From assembly GCA_963556255.1 (NCBI GenBank), contig OY744606.1, positions 74,600,168-74,664,167 on the forward strand: a stretch of DNA of 64,000 bases, given 5' to 3'. The translations under genes and the position numbers were made by a program. A model generated the notes under the pieces. It ran no database searches and was not told where the DNA came from. It saw only the letters and a program-made list of their open reading frames with translations. Below are positions 22,501 through 36,958 of the stretch, one piece after another. Within the stretch, counting starts at the first letter, position 1. Each line of letters opens with the position of its first letter. Source of the stretch: Allolobophora icterica. Taxonomy: Eukaryota; Annelida; Clitellata; Crassiclitellata; Lumbricidae.

Positions 22501-25500
22501 TAACTCACCACAGATGCTTGATTTAAATTCTCACACACGCTCAATGTCTCCGCACACCAAGAACTGGAGTGCGGTTCGAGTTCACGAATACGAAATCGAT
22601 TCACCTGTTAGTTTCTATGAAACTTTACCTGGTTCCTCACACCCTCAAAAACTTTCGTCTGGGAATTTGTCCCAAGGCTTGAATCTGGCACCCGTACAGG
22701 CTGTCGAGTTTGCAGTAACACCACCTGTTAACGAATTCCTAAGCACTGTTAAGGGTACAAGTCGCTCCGATTTTACAGGGTCTCAGGAATTAATTAATTC
22801 TGGGATGAAGGAATCAGAAGTCACAGACAGCAGAAGTTTAAAAGAAGACGTACATGCTAATCAAAGATCTGTTAATGTTTCTAACACAAAATCATCAACA
22901 CATACAGGTACTTCGACCACCTTTAGCGAAACACTTAGTACCATGGTTCCTGACAACTTTCACCAATCATCTGCAGACCAGGTGAAAACTAAGACTGAAC
23001 CACCAATTAAGGCACCCAGGAAAAAATCGTTGACACCTGTGGTTGCCTTGGACAGTTACAGTTTGTCTATTCATGAGACAGTTTCTGTAAGTCCTAAAAC
23101 TTCGGATGGCACACATGCGAAGTCCGAGGTACCAGTGAAGGCACCAAGAAAGAAGTCTTTGACGCCAGTTAGCGCAATCGATGTCTACGGAGTCTCAAAT
23201 ACCGAGACGTTTTCTGTAAGTCCTGGGGAAGCTTCTGTGAATGGACATGAGTCGGAGACATCCAGGAAGGCAGCACCCAGAAAGAAAGCCATCCTACCTG
23301 TTGTGGATGTCAATAGCACAAAATCTGATGATGCATATACTTCGTGGACTGTACTCGATGCACGATCAGATGATAACCAATCGCAAATACCTGTTCGTGC
23401 ACCACGCAGAAAAAACTCAACACCTGTGTCTACCTTAGATGTTGCAGCAGCAGGAGCATCTTTTGAGTCACCTGAAGATGGAATCATAGTTCCCCCAGAT
23501 GCATTCCGATCAACAGCCGAGGAATTCGAACTGGATGGTCAGATGTCCACGGAAAAGTGTGATCAAGAGTGCCAGACAGATGTTGCACGTCTAAAGAAGA
23601 CTGAAGATGCTGCTAGTGACATCAGCTCATTTGACACACCTGTTGAAAGTGTTACACCTGAAATTACACCTCCAAACTCACCTAAGTATACGGCTGATTA
23701 TTTCATCAGCGCACCTAATGCACCTGTTTGTGTTTTAGATCCAATTGTAGAAACACCTGCGAAGAGACGGGAAGTGAAAACTGTTGTAGAATCTACTGTC
23801 ACTAAACCCGATAGGACTGAAGTATTCACGGATTCACCTGCACAAATGCATTCAAATAAAAATGTTGAACAGTATGTTGTTACTAAACCAGATAACACAG
23901 AAGTTCTTACTGATTCACCGTCAAAGATGCATGCAAATAAAAATGTTGAGCACTATGTTGTTACTAAACCAGATAACACAGAAATTTTAACTGATCCACT
24001 GTCAAATATGAATGCATCTCAAAATGTCAAACCGTATGTTCTTACTAAAACAGACAACACTGAAGTTTTTACAGATTCACCAGCAAAGATGCGCACATCT
24101 CAAAATGTTGAACCATATGTTGTTACAAAACCAGATAACGATGAAATTTTCACGGAGTCACCATCAAGGGCGCATCCTTCTGAAGATGTCAAACGGTATG
24201 TCGTTACTAAACCAGATAATACTGAAGTTTTCACAGATTCACGAGCAAAGACGCACACATCTCAAAATATTGAACAGTATGTTGTTACTAAACCAAATAA
24301 CGATGAAATCTTCACGGAGTCACCATCAAGGGCGCATCCTTCTGAAGATGTCAAACAGTATGTCGTTACTAAACCAGATAATACTGAAGTTTTTACAGAT
24401 TCACGAGCAAAGACGCACACATCTCAAAATATTGAACAGTATGTTGTTACTAAACCAAATAGCACTGACATCTTTACAGATTCTTCATTAACGACAAGTG
24501 AAGATAGAAATGTTGAACAGTACGCTGTTACGAAACCAGAGAAGACTGAAGTTTTCAATGAGTCGCTTGCATCTCACAATGCTGAGCAGAATGATATCAC
24601 AGAACCAGAACTTGCCGAAGTTCCTGCAAAGACAGATCTGCCTCAAAATGTTGGACAGTATGAAGTCACAAACACTGATAAAGTTGAAGTGTTTTCTGAT
24701 TCAGTTAAGACACGTGTTGATCCGGAGCCGGTACCGCTTGCAAGGTCATCTGTACCCGAGAATGTTGTACAATCTTTCATCTCTATTCCTAATAGTGATG
24801 AAGTTTCTGCAGATGTGTTGAATGGATCTGATAAAGTTGAACCAGAACCGGAAGTAAAACCACCAGCTAAAGCACCAAGAAAGTCATTAAAGACACCTGT
24901 CCAAGAACTTGTTGTACCACCTGTGGATGAGGTTGATACCAGAAGCACACCTGCCGTAGCAGAGCCGGAAAAGCAGCCGCCGCCAAAAGCGCCAAGGAAA
25001 CTAATCCGAACAGCTGCTAGCGATACACCATCACCGACCATGCCACCACCACCACCACCTGCTGATGCCAGTGGAAGTGAGTCGGAAAGAAGAAAGGGTG
25101 TAGCGTCAACTGCTGTGGTTCTTCCGGGTGCTGGTGATTTACAGAGTAGGACAGTCGAAGATGGAGCAGATTCAGAAGTTGCTGCATTGACTGCGAGCAT
25201 AAACGATGAAACGAACTCGGAAGATTTCCGCCAAGATTCCCCTCGGTCTTCTGTAAAAACGGGTGTAGACCCTGGAATAGCTAGACATGGTAGCCGTAGA
25301 ACAGTGGAAGGCGGCAGGAGGCCATTCAGTGTTGCATCGGAAGAGGGTGGGAAAAGGATCAGTCGGAAGGAAGACCAGGAGACGCTGGATCCAGCTGTGC
25401 CAAAGACCTGGAAAAGGCAGGATCGAATTGTGGGAAACAAAGCCCCAAGGGTAAGTGTCTAAGTTTAGTTGCTTTAGTACCGTCTCATATGACCTGGGAT

Positions 25501-28500
25501 GAATTGTGTGCATTTTCTGTGACTGGGTCATCTATCAAGAATGGCCTTAATTTTTTGGGTCATATATCTTTTCTTATGTATGAAACTGGAATCTTTCACT
25601 TAGGCTGCGTTGGGGCATAGAAATCTTGAAGAAAGGCAATAGTTTTTACTTACTGAATGAATAATAATTCTATCAGTGCTGCCAAGAATGAAAAGGGCTG
25701 GCAGGAATAACTAGCTTATTTGCTGTTTTTGTAGTTTCTTTCTCTACATTTACATTGAAATTGAGTAAGAGTAAATGTGATTCCTATTGTATATCAGTAG
25801 CATGCATTTAGGTTATGTCATTTAAGTAACATGATACTGTACGAAATCATGCTGTTTCTCTGAGCCATCTAAAAGCTGTGTTGTAGCAGTAAATGGTACG
25901 TGATATGGCTCGCACAGGTACCTTTAGACGGAGGCTTCATTGTACCCCTAAGAAAAGTTTGTCCTGTTATTACAGTTGCTTCTTGAATCACCATATAAAT
26001 TTCTAGTTGCTATTTATTACGTTACAGAGTGTTTTGGTGTGTTTTAGCACTGCTATGGACCTGAATTTGCTCATTTTAACAATCAAATGGTTACACTGAT
26101 TGTGCCAGAATCAGGGGTAAGTCAGCTATGACAGAATAGTCAACGTAAAGTTTTCACTCGTGTTAACATGTGTTTGTTATGTATCTATACATAACAGGGC
26201 ACCTTTAAAATACTTTTCAAAGCACTGTGCCTGCTTGCCTAAGTGGTGTGGCCAATTGGTTAGAGTGCTCAACCTGCAACGCAGAGAGTACGGGTTCGAG
26301 GCTCCCCTAAAACGGTCACTGTGTAAGTCTTTCATGCACAATAATTGTTCAGCACCATCAAGGCTCTGTCATATAGTAGACGTGTGTACACTTCTGAATT
26401 TTCGAAGGAGGACAATACAATACAATTCTATACAGTACAATAAGAGGAAAATACAGAATACAGTATTGTGTAGTGACAAGTTCATTTATTAGCCAATAAC
26501 GCTGAGGTGACTGGAAAAAGTGACCGCAGTTTTAATGGAAATTTCCATTTGTTTGAAGGGTGTCCAACAGGCGGATCTAAGACACGTGCTGGTGGTTCTG
26601 TTGGATGGAGTTCACCTGGATCTTATCTGTTCTGTCAACTCCACTGGTAGACACCTGTACGACTGCGTTACGTCATACCTCACTCTACCTGAACAGGTGT
26701 TCTTTGGACTCGTCTATATTGAAGGTTGGTCAGAATGGACAACATCTGAAAACTAAATCGGCACATGCATTTCGGAAGTTTTATCGAATTCAGCAGCTTC
26801 TTATAATGACAGACCAAGAAATCCAAGTGGAGTTATAAACAGAAAGTAATACTAAACAAGTTGTCCCATAAATGTACATTATATGTTCATGTTTATTTCT
26901 TTAAAGTTCTTAATGCACTTGAAAAGTCAAGGAATCTGAATCAAAGGTGCATGTTAATGTCTGCTACGTGCAGAATGTAGCAAAAGGCGTATAAAAATGT
27001 TCTTGTTTTGTAGGTGAGGAGTATTTTTTCCTCACTGCTGATACAAAGATCCACAAGGTGGCGCCAGTGGATTGGAAGAAGAAAAGTAAACCGGAACAAC
27101 GCCAGACGGGAACATTTGTCTTGTACTTCCGGGTCAAGTTCTACATCAGCGATTTCGATCAGCTGAGGTTCGGTGACTGTAGAAATCTTTTCGGAGTTCA
27201 TGCAGTTAATGATGATTCAGTCTGTGGTCAGGGATGAAAAATTCTGCTCTGTTATGACTGTTATTGGTAGAGCCCTACGTCTAAAGTTCAGAAGTACATG
27301 CATGACCATACAGTAAGGTCATGGTACTACTAGACAGCTTGGATGCCTAAGAAAGTAAACAATTGCCCTCAGTAAACTGTGTACAAAGTACAGTATGAAT
27401 GTGCAACTTCGTTAATTCACTCAATGTTTCCTTGTCATACATGTGCATGTAATTCTAGTGGATATGAATCGAGGTCCCAATACTGGATACTTATCATAAA
27501 GTGCAGTACCAGTATTGGGTAGTTTATTATGAACTGTGTTACTGGTACCAGGTGTGTTACCATGAATTGTGTTACCAGTGTTTTATCATTCATGTGTTAC
27601 CTGTGTTTTATCATTCATGTGTTACCAGTGTTTTATCATTCATGTGTTACCAGCGTTTTGTCATTCATGTGTTACCAGAGTTTTATCATTGTCACTGTGA
27701 ATTACTTGACTGATATTTGTAGGCACAAACAGACTCAACATCTCTTCTACCTTCAGCTTCGTCATGATCTTCTCGATGAGTCACTGCACTGTTCCGATGA
27801 GTTGGCTCTTGCTCTTGGGAGCCTCGCAGTGCAGGCCGAGTATGGCGACTGGTACGAAAGAAGTGCAGAAGTTGACGTTGATCAGTACCTTTGTGCCAGC
27901 GTTGTCCGGCATCTGGGGAAGATGGAGGCAAAGGAGGCCTTGTTGCAGCAGCATTCGAGGTACAATGGAATGCCAGATGCCAAAGCAGAGTGGCTTATGA
28001 TGCAGGTCAGGTTCAGCATTGAAAGTACAAATAACAGCAGAGTGGGTGGATGGATAGATGGGTATTTGTATGTATGTATACATGTATGGATGGATGGATG
28101 GATGGATGGATGGATGGATGGATGGATGGATAGATGGATGGTAGAAGACTCATTGTTTTCTGGTTCTGGTCCAGCATCCCTAAACAAAAGTGAAGAAAAT
28201 CAGGAATTAGGCCATGCTGAATCGACTCCTACTGTCATCAATTATCCATGTCCCTGAGTGCATCCTTTCTATAAATTATCTGGCACCATAGAAGTTAACC
28301 CTGACAATCCACTTTATATAGATATATTATATACTAAATGAAATTTTGTGCATATATATGTATATATATATATATATATATATGTATATTATATACATAT
28401 AAAGTGGAGTTGTCAACTTAGAATGTCAACTTAGAATGTCTCTGTATTTATTTTATTATCTTTTGGCAGATTTTAGAGATGAAATTATCCTGCTGAGCAC

Positions 28501-31032
28501 AATTATTATCAGCATCATCATTTAAAATCAAATAAATCACTGCAACTTTTGTTTTACTTACCTGCTTACTTAAAACATGGACTTCTTCTTTGCAGAAATG
28601 TGCACAGTTACCAGAATATGGATTGCATTTCCATAAGATTTTCCGGGTATGTTCGAAAGTTCGTCTGTAAGGGCAACCTCTTCTCAGTGGCTGTTTTTAA
28701 GACAAAGTTTACGATTAACTGATTGTAAAGCGAAGTTCTGTTATTATCCAAATGTTGTCTTACATTAATTACTCATTTAACTTTGATCATTTAACATTAA
28801 TTACTCATTTAGCTCTGATCCCATCTGAATTAATTTTTTTCTTTCCAATCAAGTCTAGTTGAGTCTAAAGTAATGTGCTGTAGGATAACCTGAGCTATCT
28901 TAATCTCACATAACCTAATCTAACCTTATCTTATGTTAAATTACCTTATGTTAAATTACCTTATGTTAAATCACCTTATGTTAAATTACCATATGTTAAA
29001 TTACCTTACATTTGTTGCCTCACCTTGCACCATATGATATAACTTTGCTTTACATTACATTTTATTGTTACATTACATTTCTTTTACATTGTATTACATT
29101 ACAACAATTACCTATTGTGTCCTTACCTTCCACACCTTACCATACAATACCTCATCTTCCTTTCTCATCTTACTTACTTCCTTACCACACTTGCCATGCC
29201 TTACCTGAACTTATGTAATTTAAATACCTGGTAGCTTATAGAGTGTCGTTGTTGACATTGTTATTATTATGATTAAGCACAATGACCAAGTATCAGTCGA
29301 CGGTGCTGAGCAATTGTGAGTGAACAACTTGCTCAAGGTCCAACAACTCTCTCAGAGGAGGTTCAAACCCATACTCTCTGCATTAGGAGGTGAGCACTCT
29401 AACCATTCGGCTACAGTGTCCTCAGATGACACTTGTGTCTGTCATGTGTTTTCAGAGCAAAAATACCCAGCATGAGACACTGTTGGTGGGAATCAACCTT
29501 CATGGAGTCATTCTGGCTGTGGACCAGGGCAATGGTCGCATTTTCACAAGGCAACATCCGTGGCACACGATTTACAAGATCTCGTTTAACAAACATCGGT
29601 TTAGCATCGCTACAAAAACAGCGACTGCTACCGCTGCAGAAGCTCTTGTCAAATTCAACTACTACACAAGCACTTACAAGAGGTATGTTCTAATTAACAT
29701 TTTCTCGTTGTGGGGTGTAACATGTGCTGTATCCAATCTGACCATGATGTCAACTGTTAATTCTGTGTGAGATTAGTTGGTTGGGGGGGGAGGCTTTATC
29801 TTTGTCTGTGTGGATGTCCTATCGAATAGGGCAAAATGAAAACAAGGGCACAATCAGAAAAGGCAAAATTAGAAAGACATATAATATGCGAAAACATGAA
29901 TAAATCACATCGTAATTGGACAGAAAATGGAAAGAGCAAAATATGTAATCAAGTATGCGTGTAAAAGTCTTTGGTGTAACATCCTGTTTGCAACAAGGCG
30001 TTTTGTTCTAGATTAGCTACGAGTTGCTTGTTCACTGTGTTTTCAAAGAAGGATTTCTTTTATCTGAGTTATAGTAAGAAATGATTTTAGAGGTTGCTAA
30101 GGTAACCAAAATCAGGATATATTGGTTCATGATGGTTTTACATTTGAAAGGGAGCATGTTCAACAATATTATCTGTTGGAAATGTACAAAACATCTTGTG
30201 AAGCGCAGAGCTGTATTTGCTACATAGAAGTTGATGTTTTAACAATAACACACTTGAGCATAACCATGTTAGAAGCCAGCAACTGATTAGCAGAATGGCA
30301 ACGTGCGTGATGTCATTTTCTAGGTGCCTAACATCCTACTATCTGGGAAATTGCCTTTTCTTATCCCTTTGCTTTCTCTTCTAATATTTTCAATATATGC
30401 AAAATTGTGTTTGTTTATGTGTAGGATGTGTAATTGAAAGGTTTCAGGTTTTGCACCTCGTGAGCAGACTGTCTAACAGTCCGGGACAAGTTGTGTGTGC
30501 ATACGTTCCTCTGTTGCCGTGTGCTGTAATTCAGTACTAGTTTGAGCTGGGAAGTAAACGGCAAGTATTGCAATGCACAGGCCCAAGTTCAGGTCCTTGG
30601 ATCTTGGAATTCGTCCATTGCCTGCTTAAGGGACAAAGATGGTCCGTGAGTGCCTCCCCTATGTTCCATTAGGGACATGGGAGATTTTACTTTATTTTCC
30701 TTTTCACTGAGTAGAGGTGTTGCAAATCTGCTGCCTTGTCACTACTTCTCTCTGGTCTGCAGCAATATGCAGTCTTCAGACAACTACCGGACGTGTAATA
30801 ATTTGGTGCCTTGCATTTAGTTTGACCTGTAAGTTGTGCTTTTACAGTTTCTGAGTTTATGATTAGGAATAGAATCTGTTTCTTTTTAGGGGCGAGTACC
30901 TTGTCTGGCTGAGCACAGAACATCATCGCTTCCGGCTGCTATCAAGGGTCTCACGATCTGCCAGGTCACACTCCATCCCTTCATCACTGCTTGAAGATGG
31001 TAAACTCAGTGTGAACTAGTAATATTAATGAT

Positions 31033-31094
<62 letters not shown>

Positions 31095-34000
31095 GATGAT
31101 TTATTTAACGTCATAGTACAGTCAAGGTCAAAGAAAATGGTGCCATACATGAGTTAAAAAATCATCTACAGTCATATGATACTTTAAAAAGATAGGTGTT
31201 CACATGGTTGGGAAGACTTCTGCTCAGTGGGTCCAGTGACAGAGAATGAACAGTTGCTAAACCTCGTAGAAGACAGTAAGGCTTGTAGTTGATTTTTCTT
31301 TGAGGATCGTAGCCGACATCTGTTCCGGTTGTCTGCTACCCGAATGCAGAAGTCAGAGATGTGGGCTGTAAGTTATCAAGCACAGTTTGTGAATGAATCG
31401 CTTGGCAACACACAAACGAAATCAGCCAAAATGAAAACTTATGCAAGAATGTAACTCTAACTACTGCTAATTTAATTTAATTTGGTATTATCATTTATAG
31501 TCTCTTTTGTGTAGTAGTACATTGGTCTCCTGATGAACTCTAGATTTTGGAAACGTAGCTATGTATCTGTGTGTGTATGTGTGTTCTGCAATTCCTCAAG
31601 GTGGAATTGAACTTTAAGCGATTTTTTAAATTTGTATCTTTCATATTAAAATCGGCTGAATCAACTTTTATGTTAAAATCAGTAAAACCAATGTTCTTGC
31701 TAGGTTCAGGTTTCTATGTACCAAGTGTGTATCTAAAGACTTTGAGATGATTTATCTGAAATTTCAGCTTAGCTAATTGCTTTTATGAGATAGGGAAGCT
31801 AATTTGATTCAAGCAACTAATTTGTATTGTCAGAGTACCTCATGATTGATGGCGCTTCCTCAGCCATTGGAAGCAACGGTTCCCTGAATCTTGAAGAGAC
31901 AACAGACAACGAGATAAACCACAACATCGGCAACCGAAATGGAAACAACAACAACAACGATCGTACTGACGTCAACCTGGATTTGGAAGACGGCCAAGTA
32001 CGTTGTTTGCCATTTGGAATTTTCAGCTCCAATCGTTATTACCAGTGTGCACGTATTAATTAATGACCAAGCATCAGTCAGTGATGATAAGCAATTGTGA
32101 GTGAAGGACTTGCTGTAGGTCCCTACGCAGTAACCATCACACAGGAGACTTGAACTGTGCTCTCAGCAATACAAGGCAAGCGCTGTAACCAATTGGCCAC
32201 CATGTCCCACAAAGCTTCAACTTACAGATCCAGCAATTATTCTCAGTGAGTTGTTCCTGGATTTTTGTTCAGTACACCTTCCCATCACATTGCCTCGTGC
32301 AACATACAGTTGCGACCAGTGCTTTTTGTTATAGAAAAAAAGGTTCCGGAACGCAACAATAGGTTCCGGAACGCAACAATCGTGGGCGGGCTAAAATCAC
32401 GAGAAAAATGGGATTGGGGGTTGGGAGGGCAGTGGCGTCTACCAATGGTGGAGTGTGGAGAACGATCTCCATCGAACTTCAAAAGTGGGGGGGTTTGACA
32501 TAGTTTGACTGAAAGTGGGGGGGTTGCATTTTTTCATGGTAGCTCTTTTGTCCCGTGTGATAATATAGCCAAATCCAACAAAGCAAAAATATTTAAAATC
32601 CGAAAAGGTCCCAAAAAATTTTTCGCGCTACGCGCGATAATTGCTTTGACTCTCTTTGGGCACTGTCAGTAAATTCCGCACCTATTAGGGCCTAAAGTAG
32701 AAAGCATTCAGCTAAGTCATCCATTAATAATTAATTCATTAATCTGTAGGCCTAACTGTCTCAGAATGACTGATTAATTCGTTTATTTTACGACGCCGTC
32801 ATATCAAAGACGATTGGCGTCTCTCCCACTGCAGAATCTCAGAAAACACCAAAATGTGTATTTCAGGGGGTAAATTTGGGGGGTTGATTCTCCATTTACT
32901 TTTGGGGGGGTTAGACGCCACTGTGGGAGGGGTCTCAATAAACACTGAAAACAGTTCAAAAACACTTAAATTAAAATAACTAAATTATTGTTTTTATTAT
33001 TAAAATAAATAAATAATTTTTTAGTATCTGAAAAAGGTGCCGGAACGCCGTTCCGGCGCGTACCGGCTGAAAAAGCACTGGTTGCGACACCATAAGAAGC
33101 AGAGCGGTGTCTCTTTTGCTAGCAACGAGGGGCAGCCACGTTACGAAGTGGTAGAAACTGCATTTCTCTTAGTCACAGCATATGAAGGCTGGTCTTAACC
33201 TCAGCATATGAAGGAAGGTGGTCAGTCCTGTCCCTTGCCGTCTGGTCTTCCAGCGGACAATATACTGTTGATGTACTCATTTTAGAGTTGGGTTCAGTAG
33301 GGGCACGAATGGAACAGAAATATTGAAATATCTTTCTCTTCAGGCAGTGGTTTGAACCCCCAACCTCAGGGTTGACAGTCCAACACACTAACCACTATCA
33401 CGCAGTTTCCGATTCCTGATATTTTCCTTTCCAGAGGTCTATGGTTTCAGAATTTAGTTTTAATATGACTCATACCTTTTGCATTATGATTAGAACACAA
33501 ACCAAGTTTCCACATTAAATGGAACTGTACAGATTTTTACATAGCGACCATATGGCCTCGACCCTGCTCGTGTTTTAATTAATTGATTGGGTAAGATCCT
33601 TCACCACTGCTGATTAGATTCGAAGTTATTTTCACTTACTTCACCAAGGTTTAACGTTAACCCTAGAAAAAAATACAAAATGTTGAAACTTTAGGACTCA
33701 GAAGTTAGAAAGTTTGGAAATTGAGTGAATGATGTGTTGTTGACAGTCTGTGCCTGGAGGGAAACAAACTGGGAGTCGGAGGGATAGGCCTGTTTCTTTC
33801 GCGAGTGGTTCCAACACTGCTACCCCAATTACAAACAATCCCCAGAGGTATTCCTTGCCAAATGACCCTTCTGGAGTTCGGAGTTCTGGTGATATCCAGG
33901 ATCCTATGAACGACACCGAAGAGCTCCTCGAGCGACAGAGCAATGCCAGTTCGGAGTTGGATCTAGAGGATGTCCTTCCACATGAGCTACTCCACCTTCC

Positions 34001-34790
34001 ACATTCCCAAAGGGAAAATCAACCTCCTGAAGGTAATACTTGAAGCGTTATAGTAGAAATGTAATACTAGAAGTGTAACATTAGAAGCGTAATACCAGGA
34101 GCATAATGCATGATCGTTAACTTCGTCATAAATTGTCTTAAAAGTAAGTTATAACCACTGGTTATTGTTTTAGTGACTACGTATTTATTTTTGTGGGCAA
34201 ACATTTAGTTACTGTAGAAATGAATTTATTTATTAAATGTTTAGATATAAACTTAACTGGTCGATTGAAACATAGTTTTTCTATTGGCAGGTTTTTTGTG
34301 ATAGTTATTTTGTAAATTTTATTAATATTACTGTTTAGCAAAAATACTCCTGACTTGACTTATAAATGTCAGATTGCAATTACAGTGAAAGATATCTCTC
34401 TGACTTTGCCAGTGTTTTCATTTTTTTTAAGAAACCGGTTCTCAGGAATTACGTAGAGTTAATGCACAAATGCATGAAAACACCTTTGGAAATGCCGGGC
34501 CACGTCACCATCCTCCAAAGAGCTCTGATGATGACACACTGGATGTGGACAGGAACTTACGGCCGGGGGATCGATACGAACTAATACTTCGGAAAAAGGA
34601 AAACAGTTTTGGAATAAACATAGCTGTGAGTCTTATGCAATTTTCTAAGTCATTCTAGTTGGGTATTATGATGTGCTGGACTGCTGGTACATCAGCGGAT
34701 CTTGGAAACATCCAGGTGATATAACTCACTCATATATTGCCTTTGATGAGATATTTCAGTGTACTGATTGAGACAGCCAGACAGCCAGAC

Positions 34791-34849
<59 letters not shown>

Positions 34850-36886
34850 GTGAAACAGTTTTAGGTACCATTTCTGATGTCTAGATGTTACTCAGTTGGT
34901 AGCCTATATTGGACAGGGGAAAGTCGAAGAAACAGTAGGAAACTACAGTGAGAATAATTTCAGCGTTTTGATCTTTAGAACTGTGGTATTCAGTTCCTAA
35001 TATAGTCTTAGTTTTCGATTATCTTGCATTTAGGGTGGTACCAACACGAAAGTGAAAATGGGCGGAGTCTATGTGAAGTCGATGACTCCAGGAGGAGCAG
35101 CTGATCGAGATGGCAGAATCCAAGTTGGTTAGTATGCATGTTTGTATCGGGTTATTTGCATGGATGCATGGCGCCTCCCTAATGTCGTCCCGGGTGACCG
35201 AAATGATGTTAGTGTTTGTTATGAATGATGTGATCAGTGTTCAATGATCAATGTTCCCCCAGGTCTTTTAGAATGTGCTCTTTCTTCTTTGCAGCTGTGT
35301 TGTGTATTTATCAGATAAATCACATATGTGAAGGTGAAGGTGACCAAGACCATGCCAGAGCCTTGCAAGCAATGGTTTCCAGTTCTCCAAAAGGTTGGAA
35401 GAGGCCTGTTGGAAGTCCTTGCCACACATGGACAAGAATGGTGGAAGCTGACCTGCACTGAACTTTTGGTTGCACATGGACCTGGAGACGAGCCAGAATA
35501 GAGACAGGTGGTTGCATGTCATGGAAACGGCAACACTTCGGAGAGGGACATGCTAAAGATGATGAAGTCACATATACAGGGTGCGGCAAAATAAAGTAAT
35601 CCCCTGCAGTGTTTGGTTGATATCTCAAGAACGAAGTTGGATTTTTATAAGAAAATTTACACGGCCATTGGTCATTCATATCTACGTACAATTGCCAAAT
35701 TACATTATATTATCACAACAATTGACTAAGTTATGCTATTTGAACAGAGACAAGCCCACGCTTTATAACGTGCAAATTTTACGGCGCTCCATCGCATACG
35801 GCACGTGTCACGCAGGAGTGGCTGCACGCAAACTGTCCTGAGATCACTGAGAAGGACCAGTGGCCACCAAATTTCCCAGATCTCAACCCCCTTGACTATC
35901 ACGTGTGGGGAGCCATGCTGGAAAGGTATCACAAACTCCAGCCGAAGCCAAAGACAATCGCCGAGTTGAAAGCCGCTTTGCAGTCAATATGGGACGATAT
36001 GCCACAGGCGCCGATCAACAAGGCCATCAAGAACTTTACCAAACGGCTGAAGGCATGCGTGCAGGCCAATGGTGGACACTTTGAACACTTAATGTAAAAT
36101 TGAAAGTGCAATTCGTAAAGCTTTGTTGTAAAAATATTTCAAGTTGTACCATTTATTTTTCTTGTTTCTTTACAAAGTAACTATTTTTAACCATGTAAAA
36201 TCGTGGGGGTGTCGTGTTTGAAATAACATAACTTTGTCATATTTCAAGATTGTTAAATAACATTTGGAAGTTATATGTAGATGTGAACAGACAATATCAT
36301 TACCAAGTTTTATATAAAAATTCTAAGCGGTTGCTACAGAATTTGCAACACACTGCAGGGGATTACTTTATTTTGCCGCACCCTGTATATAAGTCGCCAT
36401 CCTAAACTATTTGAACACAGTAGATGATTGTCTCAAAGGCTTGGCTTGTGATGTGGAGGATATATGGGTTGAAGCTTCCTCTGTGTAGGGACTTTGAGCA
36501 AGTCCTTCACTCACAATTTATTTGCACCTTAGATTACAAGTAACAGTGCTTGAATGTGTAATAGTTGTAAAAATGGTAATGTATGCAAGCTTAAAGGGAA
36601 CCTTGTTTTTGTCTTGAACTCTTGGTGTTTATTTGGGGGTCAATAGAGTAGTGGTAACATCACTGGCGTGAAGAGCGGGATCGCTTCCCGCCCCCCTCCC
36701 AAAGGTCCACTCAGCCTCTCATTCGCGAGATGGCGCGTTGTTAAAATGAGATGTAGGACGTGATGGGCGCCTTGCATGGCTGCCGTATACAGTTAAAATT
36801 CGACTCCTGTGATAACTTGTGATCATCCGTTCATACTGATTTGTAATCAAACTGCGTAATTGTCAGTTTGAAAATATTAAACGAAG

Positions 36887-36958
<72 letters not shown>

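Noticed and set aside
24643..25440. 265-aa antisense ORF
   Set aside because: Lies wholly opposite the well-supported giant exon of the phosphatase gene; its composition mirrors Ser/Pro-rich coding sequence.
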